This document shows positions 24,801-36,876 of a DNA stretch of 64,000 bases, in pieces. A model generated the notes under the pieces. It made no database searches. It saw only the letters and a list, made by a program, of their open reading frames with translations, and was not told the origin of the DNA. A program made the position numbers and the translations under genes. The stretch is taken from positions 13,343,001-13,407,000 of the forward strand of contig NC_082637.1 of NCBI RefSeq assembly GCF_030936135.1, written 5' to 3'. Origin of the DNA: Gavia stellata. Taxonomy: Eukaryota; Chordata; Aves; Gaviiformes; Gaviidae. Numbering within the stretch: position 1 is the stretch's first letter; every line of letters starts with the position of its first letter.

Positions 24801-26815
24801 CACGCAGGCTTGCATCAGTGCTGCGAGCAAGACCAAAACATCACACTGAGCAGGACACGTTCGAGTCAGTACTTTGCCTTGCAAACACAGTGTTTGCACA
24901 GGCCCTTTTGGGCACATGGGATGAGCAAGGTTCAGGCCCTTCACGCTTGTTTGACAAGTCTAAGAATTGTTTAAGTTGTCGCAGAAACCTTCCCTGCAGA
25001 CCCTCCTAATTCTGCGTCATTGAAAACATCTGATAATATTAAAAAAAACCTGCTGCCTGTTCTGCTCCTTTGTGGATTCAAACCCATCACACATGGCAGA
25101 GAACTGCCTATAGTAAGAATGGCTGTACACAAAGTGAATAAACTAGGATAAAGAGAAAAACATACACTGTCTGTCACGCATGACAGGAAAAGCACAATTT
25201 CTTTTAGACAGAGAACATGTTTTCTGACAAAATTCCTTTAAAATGTGACACATCAATATTTGACATTGTTTCATCTCCATCTCTGTAGTTCATCTACATC
25301 TGCTCCTCAGACTCTCTGGCTTCTTTTCAAACGATTCCTTGAGCTAGGAAACAGCATTGCTCAACTCTGGAAGAAGCATCTTCCCAAGCCAAAGAAAGAC
25401 TCCGTACCCAGCAAACACCCCCAGCTCCAAAGCCCCATGGCAAAAAGGAGGCCTCCAACATTCAACAAGGGAATCCTTAACTGTCCCACCTGCCGCACTC
25501 GTCATGGGTGTGGAGGGAGCACAATACTTAACAGTCACTTCAGCTACGCAAGATACAAATTTCAGTCCTTCACACTTAGCACTGTGTTCAATCTTCCTTG
25601 ACAAAAAATTAGACAAATTTTGAACTGTGCCTTTACACAAAGCTATTTGCAAACTCTTGGAAAAGCCTAAGTTTTTCATGCCTAAAAAGTTAAATTAATT
25701 CTACATTCATTTCCAAATGCCTGACAGTTAAACAGCTACTACATACTAACACAGCCATCCCTGCTCTGTCCCATGTAGAGTCACAGAAACACAATGATTG
25801 TTTGCATTCACTTTAAATTAATTCTGCACGAACTAACTTCAGGATAATTGGTCACTTTTCAGGCACCTTGCTTAACCACTTTTCCTTTCCCCGATCTCTG
25901 AGGGGCACAGAAGATTTTCTCCTCTGTGTTCAAGCTCTCCCACTGACAGCACCACAGCTGTTGACTGCATCAGGAAGGTTTTCAGGAAGCAAAATTTCCT
26001 CCTACACTTTCGGGTCTTCTACCACCAGGCAGAGTCTTCCAGCTAATCGTAATTTTTCTCTCTTGGGAGCTGCTCCTCTGATTTTCCTTAAACAGGCAAC
26101 AGGATAAAATTCCTGAGTTACACTCCCCCAGGGAGTTGTGCAGCCAGTACCAACCGGGGGAATGAAGTTAATCCACCTGGGGGAGCAGCCTCAAGAGACT
26201 CCTCCTCGCTTTTAATTTACCGTCTTCACTGAATATGAACAACTCACAGGGGGTTTTACACCTTGATAACACCAATCCTTCTGCAGTTTGTGCTGCTGCA
26301 GTACAGAAGTGATCGTTTGTTTAAAAAAAAAAAAAAATCAGGACAGGAAACTTTTTCAGTTTAGTAGTACAAAACGATTCTGGTATTTAGAGAGGTGCCT
26401 CTTAACGAGGAAAATGAGCAAAAAGGAGGATTTAGCAGTACCTTCATCCACACAGCGCAACTCAGTGACTTCCAAAAGCAGGAGGAAGGCACAGCCAGAG
26501 CTGTGCGCTCTCACCGCAAAACCGAATTCGAAGTCTGCGGCAGCCAGCCCCAGGAGGCGCCGCGGGCAGCGCTGCGAGCTCCTACCCCGCCAGAGCCCGG
26601 GCAGTACCGCTAACACCAAACCGGGGACGGCGCGGGGCCGGAACAGCGAGGCTCGCCGTCCCTCCTGCCCGAGTACCGCCAAGGAGCAGCGACTGGACCG
26701 GCTGGAAGCCCTCCCGCGGCGAGGCTGCTCGGCGGGGAGGCGGCGGCGGGAACCCGCTCTCCCTCACGCCGCGCCCGCGGAACTCCCGCACCCCGACCCG
26801 CCCGCCGCCACTGAC
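21878..26815 (-). other. ADAMTS12: ADAMTS12 intron 1
   Basis: Spans from the donor AAG/GTCAGT at 26815 to the acceptor CAG at 21878. No other exon or named repeat was seen. It contains a perfect 37 bp tandem duplication (24212-24285), a T-run (22551-22565) and an A-run (26321-26334). Confidence 0.85.
24212..24285. repeat. Perfect 37-bp tandem duplication
   Basis: The unit starting TGGGTAGAGGTTAGCAAAGG occupies 24212-24248 and is repeated without mismatch at 24249-24285. Identical copies imply a very recent event or an assembly artefact. Confidence 0.95.
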
Positions 26816-27640
26816 CTTGCCTCCCGTCGGGGAAGAGCAAGCTGCCCGCCGGCGGGGCCCAGCCCAGGCAGGGCGCTTGGACGTGAAGGACGAGCAGCCA
26901 GAAGGAGACGTGCGCCGCGCGGCTCCCCGGGACACATGGCATGGTGCGGCCGGGGAGCTCCGAGCGGGGCGCCGCGACCGCCGACGCCTAGCCGGGCCGC
27001 GGCATGGCCGGGCGGCGGGGCAGCGGCAGAGCGGCCTCCCGGCGCCGCCGGGACACAGGCGCCGCTCCCCACAAGGGCTGCGCGGGGCCGTCCCGGTGTC
27101 TGGTTTCTGCCGGCGGAGGAAGGAGGGCTGTGGGGAGGGAGCCGCTCCCGGGAGCCCCCGCCTCGGAGCCGCCGGGGTTAACGCGCCGGAGCGAACCGGG
27201 CCGGGCCAGCGGGGAGGGGAGAGGAGGCCGCCAGCGGGGCCTGCCGCCCCCCCACTCCGCCCTCCACAGCGGCAAAGGTGGGGCGTTAGCCCCAGCAGCC
27301 CTCGAGGAGGGCCGTCCCGCACAAGGCAGCCTCCTCTCCCCGGCCCCTCAGCGGAGACCCGCGGTGTGGGGCCGGGGAACAGCCCGCCGCGGCCTCGCAG
27401 CCCCGCACCCGCCCAGGCAGAGGTTCCCCCCTGCTTGTGGCCAAAGTGCTCGAAGCATGCGGGTATTTAACGCGTTTTCCGCCACTTCCCGCCGCAGCGC
27501 TGAGGGACGGTGGGGGCCTCGCCCCGCCTGAGGCGCCCGGAGCCCCAGTCCCCTCAGGGCCCTGCCGGGGCCTTCACCCCCCCCGTCCCCCCGTCCCCCG
27601 CGCAGGCAGAACCCAGCTTCCAGGTTGTCTCCCCGCGGCG
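26500..27640. promoter_or_regulatory. ADAMTS12: CpG island over ADAMTS12 exon 1 and promoter
   Basis: An abrupt shift to high GC with dense CG dinucleotides in an otherwise AT-rich region. It covers the ADAMTS12 start codon at 26942 and about 700 bp upstream, where the minus-strand promoter and 5' UTR should be. Long ORFs in every frame here result from base composition and are not genes. The exact transcription start cannot be read. Confidence 0.85.
26816..26942 (-). CDS. ADAMTS12: ADAMTS12 exon 1 (start codon and signal peptide)
   Basis: The ATG at 26942-26940 opens MPCVPGSRAAHVSFWLLVLH, a typical signal peptide with a hydrophobic core, and the first three residues match human ADAMTS12 as I remember it. 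The frame continues to LLFPDGRQ and is cut by a donor, GGCAAG/GTCAGT, so exon 1 contributes 127 coding bases (42 codons plus one base). The phase fits exon 2 exactly and the junction gives RQEQFIK. The open frame past the donor, to 26610, is intron read-through. The exon lies in a CpG island, and RXFP3 diverges from it about 8 kb to the right. Confidence 0.92.
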
Positions 27641-30600
27641 CTGAGGCCGTTCTTCTGTTTTAACAGTGTGCTGCCCCGTTCAGGCTACTGCTGAATGTCA
27701 TCCCTTTGTAAGGGCAGTTTCTGATCGCCCCGGCGCCTATATTTTTAAGTGCGTGCCATGTAATCACCACTAAGGATGCCCTCACACAGCCTCTGCCAGG
27801 TTACTGCCCGGCCGCCGCTCCGTAGGTACCACAGGCGGGTGCCCGGGGCACAGCTTCGGTGCCGTCCTGTCCTGGAGACCAGGGCCGAGTTCCTCATTCG
27901 CCTCAATAGCCCTCTGCTTAAAATTGACTCTACCATGTGTTTCTTGGATAGTTTCACGGCAATCTATGCTTAATTACGCTTGTTCCTCTGCTCAGACTTT
28001 CCCAAAGGCTGTCGCAATTCAGCTGCCTTAACTGCAAGAACTGTGAACCTCAAACTCCAGAGAATGAAAATGCAAGAAAGAGTTAAAACTCCAAGGATTT
28101 CTAAATCAGATAGAAATGTGGCTTCTCCCAGGCTTGAGACATGATAACTCTGGAAACAGAACATATTTATAAAGGAGTGGTATTTGATTTATGAGTCATA
28201 ATGTGCTCTCTTCTAGCTAATGGAATGACACAGACTATGCAAAAGAGGATGAATATGTAACATTTGATATCCAACAACACTTGCCAAGAAAAGATTTCTT
28301 AATTGAAAAGTATTTATTTTAATATAACCATCTATATCTTCTGCATATGAATGTTATCTTGCCTGTTACAGCGATGAGTTTCCTGGTGTGCTTGCTCTTA
28401 GGGTTCTTTGAGTAGTCTAGTCACACAGTGGGCACTAGACTGTTCTGTGACGTTTGATATTGTAGCCTGCTTAGCTCTTTACTAGTACTTCCCTGAAATT
28501 GATTTAAATCTAAATGTGACCTGAAATTGATACAGTGTCTGTAATACTCAACATTTTAAAAACACTTAACTATTGTTGCATAGAACAACCTACACAATTT
28601 GCAGTGAATATTTTAAAATAACTAAATTGGAGAATAAGGAAGCACCTACAGTAAATGGAATAAAAAGGAAAAGGACTGTAAAATGAGCAGAACAGGCTAG
28701 GCGCATTGGAAAGAAGGGGTGAAAGTTCAAGGGATGGGCGTATGTTTACAAAGTACTGGTTTAACAAACTTCTTGAAGGCAATCAGAAAACCAGCCCTTC
28801 TGTGAGAGACGTATAACCATATGCTTCAGTTTCTAGTCATCTTTCTGGGTAAGTGTTCACTGTGTCTGATGTGAGGCAGCTAGTATTTCATGCAGGATTC
28901 CATCTTCGTTTCTTCCTCAGCAGGAAAAGTTAATTCCCATTGCCTGTAATTCTCTCCAAGCATGAGATGTTTTTCCTTCTGCCCTTTCCTGAGACTACAG
29001 AGTTTCTCATTCTGGACTAACTCTCTCAACCTGTTACTCCTGCCTGTTTTCTTCCCCGTTATCTCTTCTCCATATGGCATCACATGAGAGAAAGAAAAAA
29101 ATCAGGAAATGATGGAGAAATAAAAGCTTTAGGAACTCAAGAGGGTTTGTGGGAATGTGGGTGTTTTGTTTTGATTGATTTTTTTTTTTTAATGACAAAA
29201 AATTGTAGATGCAAAAATCATACAGAATGGAGAAAGAGCTGTGGGAATCTGATCCGAAACATCTATAATTCCCTGGGCTTTGTGCCAGCATGCACATACA
29301 CAGAAGAAATGATTCACTGGTTGTAGTGTCAGAAAATACCCTGGGGGACAGTAGGGTTCCTGCTTAAGGGATGCTGTGGCTGTAGCTGACACAGTCACAT
29401 ACAGTTAAAATGTGAAGCAATAGCACAAGTAGAAAAAAGCACTTTCCTGCTGTGAGGATGTACAGAGGCCAGCTATTTAAGTGAACAGAATTTATGGCAC
29501 TGTGTCTTCCTGGTACAAACCTGATTTAGGAAAACATTTGTGGGCTATTAAAATAAGATGCCTATTTGGTCACTCACAAAGAATTGTAAAAATCTAGTGA
29601 TAAGGAATTAATTAGTGGTTTCGTGTTCTGAAAGAGATGTAACCCGAGGTTTTGGAGACTGTTGTAAATGTAAGGGCATTTTTTTTTTTTATAACACAAC
29701 CTCAGTTATAAAAAGAAAATGAATACAATACCACATCAGTTGTGTTCTTGTGACAGCAAAGGTATTGCAGTTCAGTAACTGCAGCTCAATACAGAAAAGA
29801 CTGTGCAATTATTGAAAGGAGATCAGAAAAAAACACAATATGTGATCAAGACACACAGTCAAGCCTGGATTGACAGTCCAGGCACAATCAATATCTGTGT
29901 TCTTTTAAATTTAAGTAGACCTCCAGGCCAGAATTAAGAGAAATGTGTGTGTAGGAATTTATACGCTTGTGTAAATGTGTACGGAGAGACAGAAAAGCAG
30001 AGGTTATGAGCAGTGAGGAACTGCAGCATAAATTATATGATTTGACGTTGAGGAGTTGCTACAAAATGAAGCCCAGCTGAAGACAGTCAAGAAATTTAGC
30101 TTCACTGGGAATGAGATTCTTCTGCCCAAAGTTTAAAGATTTAAAAGGCATCTAATACACGCTTGCTTGTCTGCTTCTCCAGTCAGTAGGTAGAGAAGAT
30201 ATGTCTGGAGGATAACGTATCCCTTTCTGTCACATACAAGGTGAAACACTGTCTGGACCTGACTATCTGTTAACTATACAGGCAACTGAGGAATTTGCTT
30301 GGACTAGAAATGTTAAGAAGATGGATCACACGTGATGCGGTGGGCCGTGTTAAGGTACTGAGGATTTGCAGAGAGGTGAACTGAAAGAGAATGACTCTAA
30401 ATACAAAGACTCTGTGGAGTTTGCTGGGTAATTGTGCATCTGTTGATTTTTTTTCTGAGACTGATTTAGATGGAAGTTTGTGAGTACTTTTTATCTTATT
30501 CTCTCTCTCTCATTTAGAGATTCAGCCTCTTAACAAAGCTAACTATTGGTATTTGAATCAGAGACACTGTTGGATCTCTCAACTTCCATTTCAATTATAG

Positions 30601-33600
30601 TCAAGATTTTTGAAATTTCATAAGTTGCTCATGCAAAAAAAAAATTGCTGACATTCCACTTATGGTACATCTGTGGGCAGATTCAAGTAACAGAATGAAG
30701 CGAACTCTGAAGTAGTCAGTGGTTCTATTACATGAATTTTTTTGGATGCTCCATTCAGATTCCTGATCAGTGTTCAAACATGGACTATGTGAATTTAAAA
30801 GCTCATTTAGTCTTATTATCTGTATTAACAGTTTTAAAGCATGTTTCTGGAGCAAAAGGTCACTTTGAAATTAAGTTCTTATGAAAATTAGTGCCAGGAA
30901 AATATGTTCTCAGTGATCTACCTAGAAAGCAAATGAGGAGAGGATGTGAACGTGATTAAAGTAATTTTTTAAATTAAAATTTATATCTGTATTCAAATAA
31001 TACTTTCTGGAGAACATGTCTGTTGTCTATGAAGCATACCAATGATGTTTTCCTCTGGGTATGATGACTGTGTTATCTGAGATTCTGTAATGAAAACCTG
31101 TACACATTTCTTTCTACACTTTTAAGAAAGTAATTGCCATGAAAGTCTTCCCATGGTGGATACACACTAAGTCACACCAAACCTTCACTCTCAGGATGGA
31201 GAAAGTAGAGTTGTGAAATCCAGTTCAAAATGTAGCTGTTAGCAGTTATTGTCTCAGTGTAGTCAAAAGCATGAGACTGTAGCCCTGAGCTTACAAAAAG
31301 CCAAGGGAAGACCATGTGGCTTCCAGAAACGAGAAACGAGAAAATAAACAAATATGAGATGTCATTTTTTTCCTATTTTTCTTTCCTTCTCTTGCTCCAA
31401 AAATTTGTTTTAATGAGAAGAAAATGCCATAAAAAGAATTGTTCAAAAAACCAGAAATCTATGGCAAGAATGCAACTTTTAAGAATAATATAAATCCCAT
31501 CTAAGTAACACAGTAAGTCTTTTTAATGAAATCTGTCTACGAGCTTTACTATTACTACTCTTTTCTTCAGTATGTCGAATAGAAAAAGATAACAAATTCC
31601 TTTGCTGCTACAAAAATGCCCTGAGAAATAGTCCCATGTTTCTGTATTTAAAATAGTGATACGTTCAATATTTTAAAATCTGCTTTAAGCTACAAAAATG
31701 GCTTTCATATTAAAAACAGAACCCCATCTCCCTTGCCAAAACATTTCAGAACAGCGTACAGCTGGCTCAGTCAATATGTAGACATAATCTATCCTTCGTT
31801 TGTGTATGAGGTCTGTAAAAGGGAAGTGAAAAATGGTAGGGATCCATCGGGGTAAATTGTAGGAAAATTGTCATTTTCAGCAAATATTTAATTGGTGTAT
31901 GTATCTGAAACATTTTTAAGGGCTATTTGAGAAATACTTGCAGGGACACTTTTGTCTCTGATACAATATAGTTGAAATCAATGGGCAGTTTCTGTTGGAC
32001 GCCTGAACTGGTGCAAGTTTTTAAGTTTACTGTATGGATTGGTGCTATCTGAAGGCAAACTAGCAACCTTAGCCCCATGGATTATTTTAGCATAGAACTA
32101 TGTAAACCCTGACAAGCTTCTTACAAAACTCTGATCTGTTTGAGATTTCCAAAGTAAACAAATCAGCCATTATTTCCCTGTTATCACCAGAATACATCCC
32201 GAAAGCCGATGCCCATCGAGTTCATGACAGTTTTCAAAAAGATTGAGTCAGTAGCACCAATTACACTGACACTTTGACAAAGAGAAGACTCCAGGAAGTT
32301 ACATATTAGCAACAAGCCTTTGGCAGCATTGGTGGAACAAATAAGGAACAAATAGAAGACAGCATTTTCCAGAGTAATAATCCTTAGGTAATGTATCCGA
32401 TGAATTTTGCAATACCTTTTCAAAACAGCTGATGACTTTTTTAACATTTTTTCCAGCTATGGAAAAGTTCTGATGGTGTGATGAATAAATTATTCAGCAA
32501 ATATTACTTTTATTTTTCATCGAGGTGTAGCAAGATCCCCTACCTGCCTCTAAAACTTCTCCTTTGAGGTGAAGAATGATGAAAGAAGGCAAACCACGCA
32601 AGACTGGAAAGGAATTTGTCTGATGGTCAGAATATGAGCAAAAAACCTGGACAAGCATTTCACATTTGCAGCCCTGAGGTCAAAATCCACTAGCAGTGTT
32701 CCTGTGAAGTACCTCAGTTCACACTCTGTTGCTTTCTCTGGGTGGTTAACAAAAAAAGCAATATATCTTCAGACATGATTTCCCTCCCTCTCCCCTTTCG
32801 GAATCTTTATTACCGTTCAGCTTCCACAGTATATCAACAAGATGTCCTGAGCAGGGAAATGTTCAAGTGGTAGAAGAAATTATTTCATGCAAGACACAGT
32901 TTCTGCATTTTTTCCATTGAAATATTTAAAATTGGGCATGGAGGTAGCAGTGTGACCAGAATGGGGCAGAATTCAATCTGGAAAAAATCCACTTCTGCAC
33001 TGTCTATCCTGCTAATGATTTACCAAGTGAACGTGTCATGGTTTCTGCATGGCTCAGTTACAGATGTTTTTTCCCTGGTAAGCTAAGGACTCAGTAGAGG
33101 GGAAAAATTGAACAAGAACTTGCTTCTTTAAAATATTTTACTAATCTTCATTTTGGGTAAGTGCTGACACTAGTGCTAAGGCAGTCAGCGCTGCTGAGGG
33201 CTTGGGGGCACTTCATCTCCTGTACCATTTGCAGAACCTCTGCAGTGGTGCAGCTCCAATAAAACCCAGCATTTTTCACCTTGCTCGTTTATATGGCTGT
33301 TGCACTACTGGTGTTGAAGGATCCTTAGCTTTCTCTCCTGCATGTACTGTTTTACAGTTGGCTGTGCAACACTGATGGGGCTGATGGGGTTGCTAGGTTT
33401 CACAGCAAGGATGGTTTACTTTGGGTGAGAGAATTTGAGAAACTGTTGCCATTCAGCAGGCGAAGGGCTGCAATTTAATGCCCTGCTATTGACAATGCCA
33501 CCTGAATGCAACCCTAGTTAGTGATTAAGAGGTGTGGAAGCCTAGAAAAGATCCATGATTTGGAGAAAATGGGGAAGTTGTCAGGGGAGAAGAAATGTCA

Positions 33601-34140
33601 GGAGTCCATTTTTCAAGGCCTGCTGCAGTTAGCCTTTTGAAGGCCCATTCTGTCAATTTTTTTCTTTTGTTCTAGTAGCAGTGTATTTGGTATAGCAAGT
33701 GATCTGGAGGCCAAGCCTTCCCAGAGCATTGCATTGCTAATTCCCGTACGTTGTACCCTCATTATATGCAATATGAACCATGTATAAAACTTCCTAATTA
33801 CTGTTGTTCCTCTTTAGCACTCCCATGGTCTGGCTGACACTTTTACAGGGTCACTGTAGGTATACACCAGGGCGATGAGTGGACTGCTGGCAACAAATGG
33901 CACAGACGGCGATGTCTTTGCAGGGATTTCAATGAGATAAATCAGTTTAAAGACTATGGAGAAGTAATCTGCTTGTTAAACCTTTCCTTAATCTCCCCCT
34001 GATGGCTGATTCGCAGTGCTTTATTTAGGTATATTTAGAATCTATTTCCTTTTCAACATGTGCACTGATTTTGATTTATTTAAAAGCAGAGGGGGAAAAG
34101 GGAAGCCTGGGTTCCTATTACCATCGGTTGCTTTCTCTTT
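27641..34140. other. Intergenic region between ADAMTS12 and RXFP3 (no gene seen)
   Basis: AT-rich sequence between two divergent promoters. I recognise no exon, RNA gene, CR1 or LTR. T-runs occur near 29179-29190 and 29681-29690. Enhancers of either gene could be here, but nothing in the sequence alone identifies one. Confidence 0.6.
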
Positions 34141-34942
34141 CTGCTGCAAACTCGGTAGCAAAGCGAAGCTCGGGCACGGCGCCAGGCAGGGACGGGGCCG
34201 GCTGCAGCTGCCGAGCTCCCCGGGCCGGTGCCGGCCGCCGCTGCCGCTTCCCGGCGCGCCGGGGCCCCCTGCGGGCGGGCGGCTGCCGGGGGCCCGCGGC
34301 CGCCCCTCTGCCTCCGGGGAAGCGGCTTCTGCCCGCCGCGGGTCTTCCCCCCTTTTGCTTTCGCCCAAGCACCGCCTGCTACCGGCAGCCGGACTTGCCA
34401 TCTCCGCTGCCCGTGCCGTTCCTTTTAACGTTAGGGATAGCCACCGTCTTCCCACGTCCCGGAAGTGGGAAAAGTGTTTGTCGGTCCCCGTCCTGAGCGT
34501 GGTCGTGTTGGGGACGGAGAAGCACGTCCAGGGTTGGTGCCGGGGTTTCTCAGGCGGGAAAGCGCAGGTTGTTTCGGGCTCCTCCTGCAGCCGGGCGGAG
34601 GTGCGACGCCCCCAGCACTTCCCAAGAGCAGGAGGGACGGCAGGGGATTTTCTTCAGGAGCTGACCCGCTGGGCGGACTTTTTGGGAGAGGGCATCGCCT
34701 GGGGTCGGGCACTTGCCAAACTCAGCCCACGGAAACGCGCCGCCCGGTTGGTTCACACGCACGGTTCCCAGCCGCGCAGGCGGAACAGGGCGGAGGCGAG
34801 CGGCAGCGATGAAGCGGCCGTGACTGAGCACCGCGGGGCCGGGCGGGAGGCGGGGGGGGGGGGTCGGGGGCGCGGCCGCCCGCGCTCAGCACCCGGGAGA
34901 GCTCCGCCGCCGCACCGCGCATGCCCCGGCCCCGCCGGCGCG

Positions 34943-34950
34943 GATATAAC
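34943..34950 (+). promoter_or_regulatory. RXFP3: TATA-like box for RXFP3
   Basis: GATATAAC lies in otherwise very GC-rich sequence about 200 bp before the chosen start codon. If used, transcription would begin near 34975, giving a 5' UTR of about 175 nt. This also argues against the longer in-frame ORF that begins at 34921, because its Met would not be transcribed. Confidence 0.5.
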
Positions 34951-35098
34951 CGCGGCGCCGTGCGGGATCGGCGCCAGCCGCGCGGACCCGCCGAGCCGGA
35001 GAGACGCCGTCCCCGCCGCCGCTCTGGTACAGCCCGCCAGCCGCTGCTGGCTCGGGGGTCTGGGGAAAGGCTTCTGCGGACCCGTCGCCCTCCCTGGC

Positions 35099-35152
35099 AT
35101 GGGATGGGGGAGCCTTGCGAGCGCGGTGCCTGCTCGCCAGCCGCCGGCATGA
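35099..35152 (+). promoter_or_regulatory. Upstream ORF overlapping the RXFP3 start (17 codons)
   Basis: An ATG at 35099 with G at -3 and G at +4 opens a 17-codon frame that ends with TGA at 35150-35152. The stop overlaps the RXFP3 ATG at 35149-35151 as ATGA. A second ATG at 35104 is in frame with RXFP3. This layout could control RXFP3 translation by reinitiation, but that is inference. Confidence 0.5.
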
Positions 35153-36441
35153 AGGAAGGAGCGGACTGGGAGTCCTGGGATGCGCCGCTGGGTTTCCTGG
35201 AGGGCGCCCAGGTGGGCAACAGGAGCAACGTGTCCCTCCTGCAGCTCTTTAAGAACATCAACCTGGAGCGAGCCGACGGGATGCAGGGGGACAGCTCCGA
35301 CGTGATGCGGATTGTCATCTCCCTGGTGTACTCCGTGGTGTGCGCCCTGGGGCTGGTGGGCAACCTCCTGGTGCTCTACCTGATGAAAAGCAAACAAGGC
35401 TGGAGAAAGTCCTCCATCAACCTCTTTGTGACCAGCCTGGCAGTGACTGACTTCCAGTTTGTGCTGACCTTGCCGTTCTGGGCAGTGGAGAACGCGCTGG
35501 ACTTCAACTGGCTCTTTGGCAAGGCAATGTGTAAGATTGTCTCTTATGTGACAGCCATGAATATGTACGCCAGTGTCTTCTTTCTCACTGCCATGAGTGT
35601 GGCTCGATACCGCTCTGTGGCTTCAGCCTTGAAGAACCAGCGGCGAGGTGACCCACTGGGTGGCTGCTGCTCTGCCAAGTGGCTTTGTGCACTCATCTGG
35701 CTGTCAGCTATCCTGGCTTCCCTGCCCCATGCCATTTTTTCCACCACTGCCACCGTCTTTGATGATGTGCTCTGCCTTGTTAAGTTCCCTGAGGGCCGAG
35801 GCAGCAATGCCCAGTTCTGGCTGGGTCTGTACCACATCCAGAAGGTGCTGCTGGGCTTCGTGGTGCCACTGGCCATCATCAGCCTCTGCTACTTGCTCCT
35901 GGTGCGCTTCATCAGTGACAAGCATGTCGGCAGCACCTGCAATGGCCCTAGCACCAAGCGCCGTTCCAAAGTGACTAAATCAGTGTCCATCGTGGTGCTG
36001 TCTTTCTTCTTGTGCTGGCTGCCTAACCAGGCGCTCACAACATGGGGCATCCTCATCAAACTCAACGTGGTGCACTTCAGTACTGAGTACTTCCTCTCCC
36101 AAGTGTACCTCTTCCCCATCAGCGTGTGCCTGGCACACTCCAACAGCTGCCTCAATCCCATCCTCTACTGCCTCATGCGCAGGGAGTTTCGCAAGGCACT
36201 GAAGAGCCTCCTCTGGAGGATCACCTCGCCTTCCCTCACCACCATGCGCCCTTTCACCGACACCACCAAGCCCGAGCAGGAGGAGCAGGCCCTGCACGCC
36301 TTGGTGCCTGCCCACCCTGTCACTGCTTCTTCCCCTGCTGCAACTGCCCAGCCGGAGGTGGCCTACTATCCCCCTGGGGTGGTGATGTACAGCAGCCGCT
36401 ATGACCTGCTGCCTGCTAGCTCCACGGAGCAGCGCTGCTGA
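35149..36441 (+). CDS. RXFP3: Relaxin-3 receptor 1 (RXFP3), intronless class A GPCR
   Basis: A 430-residue seven-helix receptor in one exon, as in mammals. RXFP3 binds relaxin-3 and couples to Gi/o, mainly in brain (family knowledge). N-glycosylation sequons are at N24 and N27. TM1 is about 52-79 with GN at 71-72. TM2 contains D101. C128 and C209 should form the TM3-ECL2 disulfide. The DRY position reads ARY (152-154), CWLP is at 289-292 and NPILY at 336-340. The stretches GWRKSSINLFVT, LPFWAVENALDF and LLPASS at the tail match RXFP3 closely. I chose the ATG at 35149; an in-frame ATG at 35104 would add 15 residues, and ATG 34921 lies upstream of the TATA-like box. Assignment to RXFP3 is supported by synteny between ADAMTS12 and SLC45A2. 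Confidence 0.96.
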   Translation: MKEGADWESWDAPLGFLEGAQVGNRSNVSLLQLFKNINLERADGMQGDSSDVMRIVISLVYSVVCALGLVGNLLVLYLMKSKQGWRKSSINLFVTSLAVTDFQFVLTLPFWAVENALDFNWLFGKAMCKIVSYVTAMNMYASVFFLTAMSVARYRSVASALKNQRRGDPLGGCCSAKWLCALIWLSAILASLPHAIFSTTATVFDDVLCLVKFPEGRGSNAQFWLGLYHIQKVLLGFVVPLAIISLCYLLLVRFISDKHVGSTCNGPSTKRRSKVTKSVSIVVLSFFLCWLPNQALTTWGILIKLNVVHFSTEYFLSQVYLFPISVCLAHSNSCLNPILYCLMRREFRKALKSLLWRITSPSLTTMRPFTDTTKPEQEEQALHALVPAHPVTASSPAATAQPEVAYYPPGVVMYSSRYDLLPASSTEQRC

Positions 36442-36854
36442 GATGGGCAGGGGGCTCTGGGGGGTGGGACTGTGGGGTCTGTACAAGATGTGGCCCTGGG
36501 ATATTGAATGCCTGGTAGGGACAAGGGGAAGAAGGATGAGTAAAGGAGAGCTTCTGTGTGAGAGATGCTCTCTCGGGGTTGTGTCTGCTCTCCGAAGCTT
36601 GTTGATGGAAATTGTTGTATTGAAAATGTCCCCCAGACTGGAGAACAGGAGTAGGAGGAGGCAGTGGTGGTGCACTAGGGACTGGGGTGTCTAGGAGATG
36701 CTTTTTAGTGCTTGTACCTGTTCTGGGGAAAAGGAACTGGGGAGGATGACGGGACTCCATCCAGGGAGGATGCAGGATGTTCAGGGCACCAGAGGGAGGA
36801 GAGAGGCTGGATGGGGTGGAGTGGGGCTGGGAGGCCTCCACTGTGCGTTCCCCG

Positions 36855-36876
36855 CCCCCCCCCCCCCCCCCCCCCC
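36855..36876. repeat. Poly(C) tract in the RXFP3 3' UTR
   Basis: Twenty-two uninterrupted C. It is prone to length error in assemblies, and on the opposite strand it could form a G-quadruplex. Confidence 0.9.

Larger units (their letters stand above)
34180..35160. promoter_or_regulatory. RXFP3: CpG island and promoter region of RXFP3
   Basis: GC-rich, CpG-dense sequence immediately upstream of and across the RXFP3 start. It contains a G-run (34852-34863) and GC-box-like stretches. A TATA-like element lies near its downstream end. Long overlapping ORFs on both strands (for example 34016-35152 plus) come from base composition. Confidence 0.85.

Noticed and set aside
26288..27181. 297-codon plus-strand ORF and other long frames at the ADAMTS12 CpG island
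   Set aside because: Composition effect; several frames on both strands are open at once, and the minus-strand exon 1 explains the locus.
34921..35148. N-terminal extension of RXFP3 to 506 residues
   Set aside because: The Arg/Pro-rich extension does not resemble the receptor, begins upstream of the TATA-like box, and would place no signal peptide. The start at 35149 (or 35104) is more plausible.
34016..35152. 378-codon plus-strand ORF before RXFP3
   Set aside because: It lies in a CpG island where stops are rare in all frames, has no recognisable domain, and crosses the TATA-like box. Only its last 17 codons matter, as an upstream ORF.
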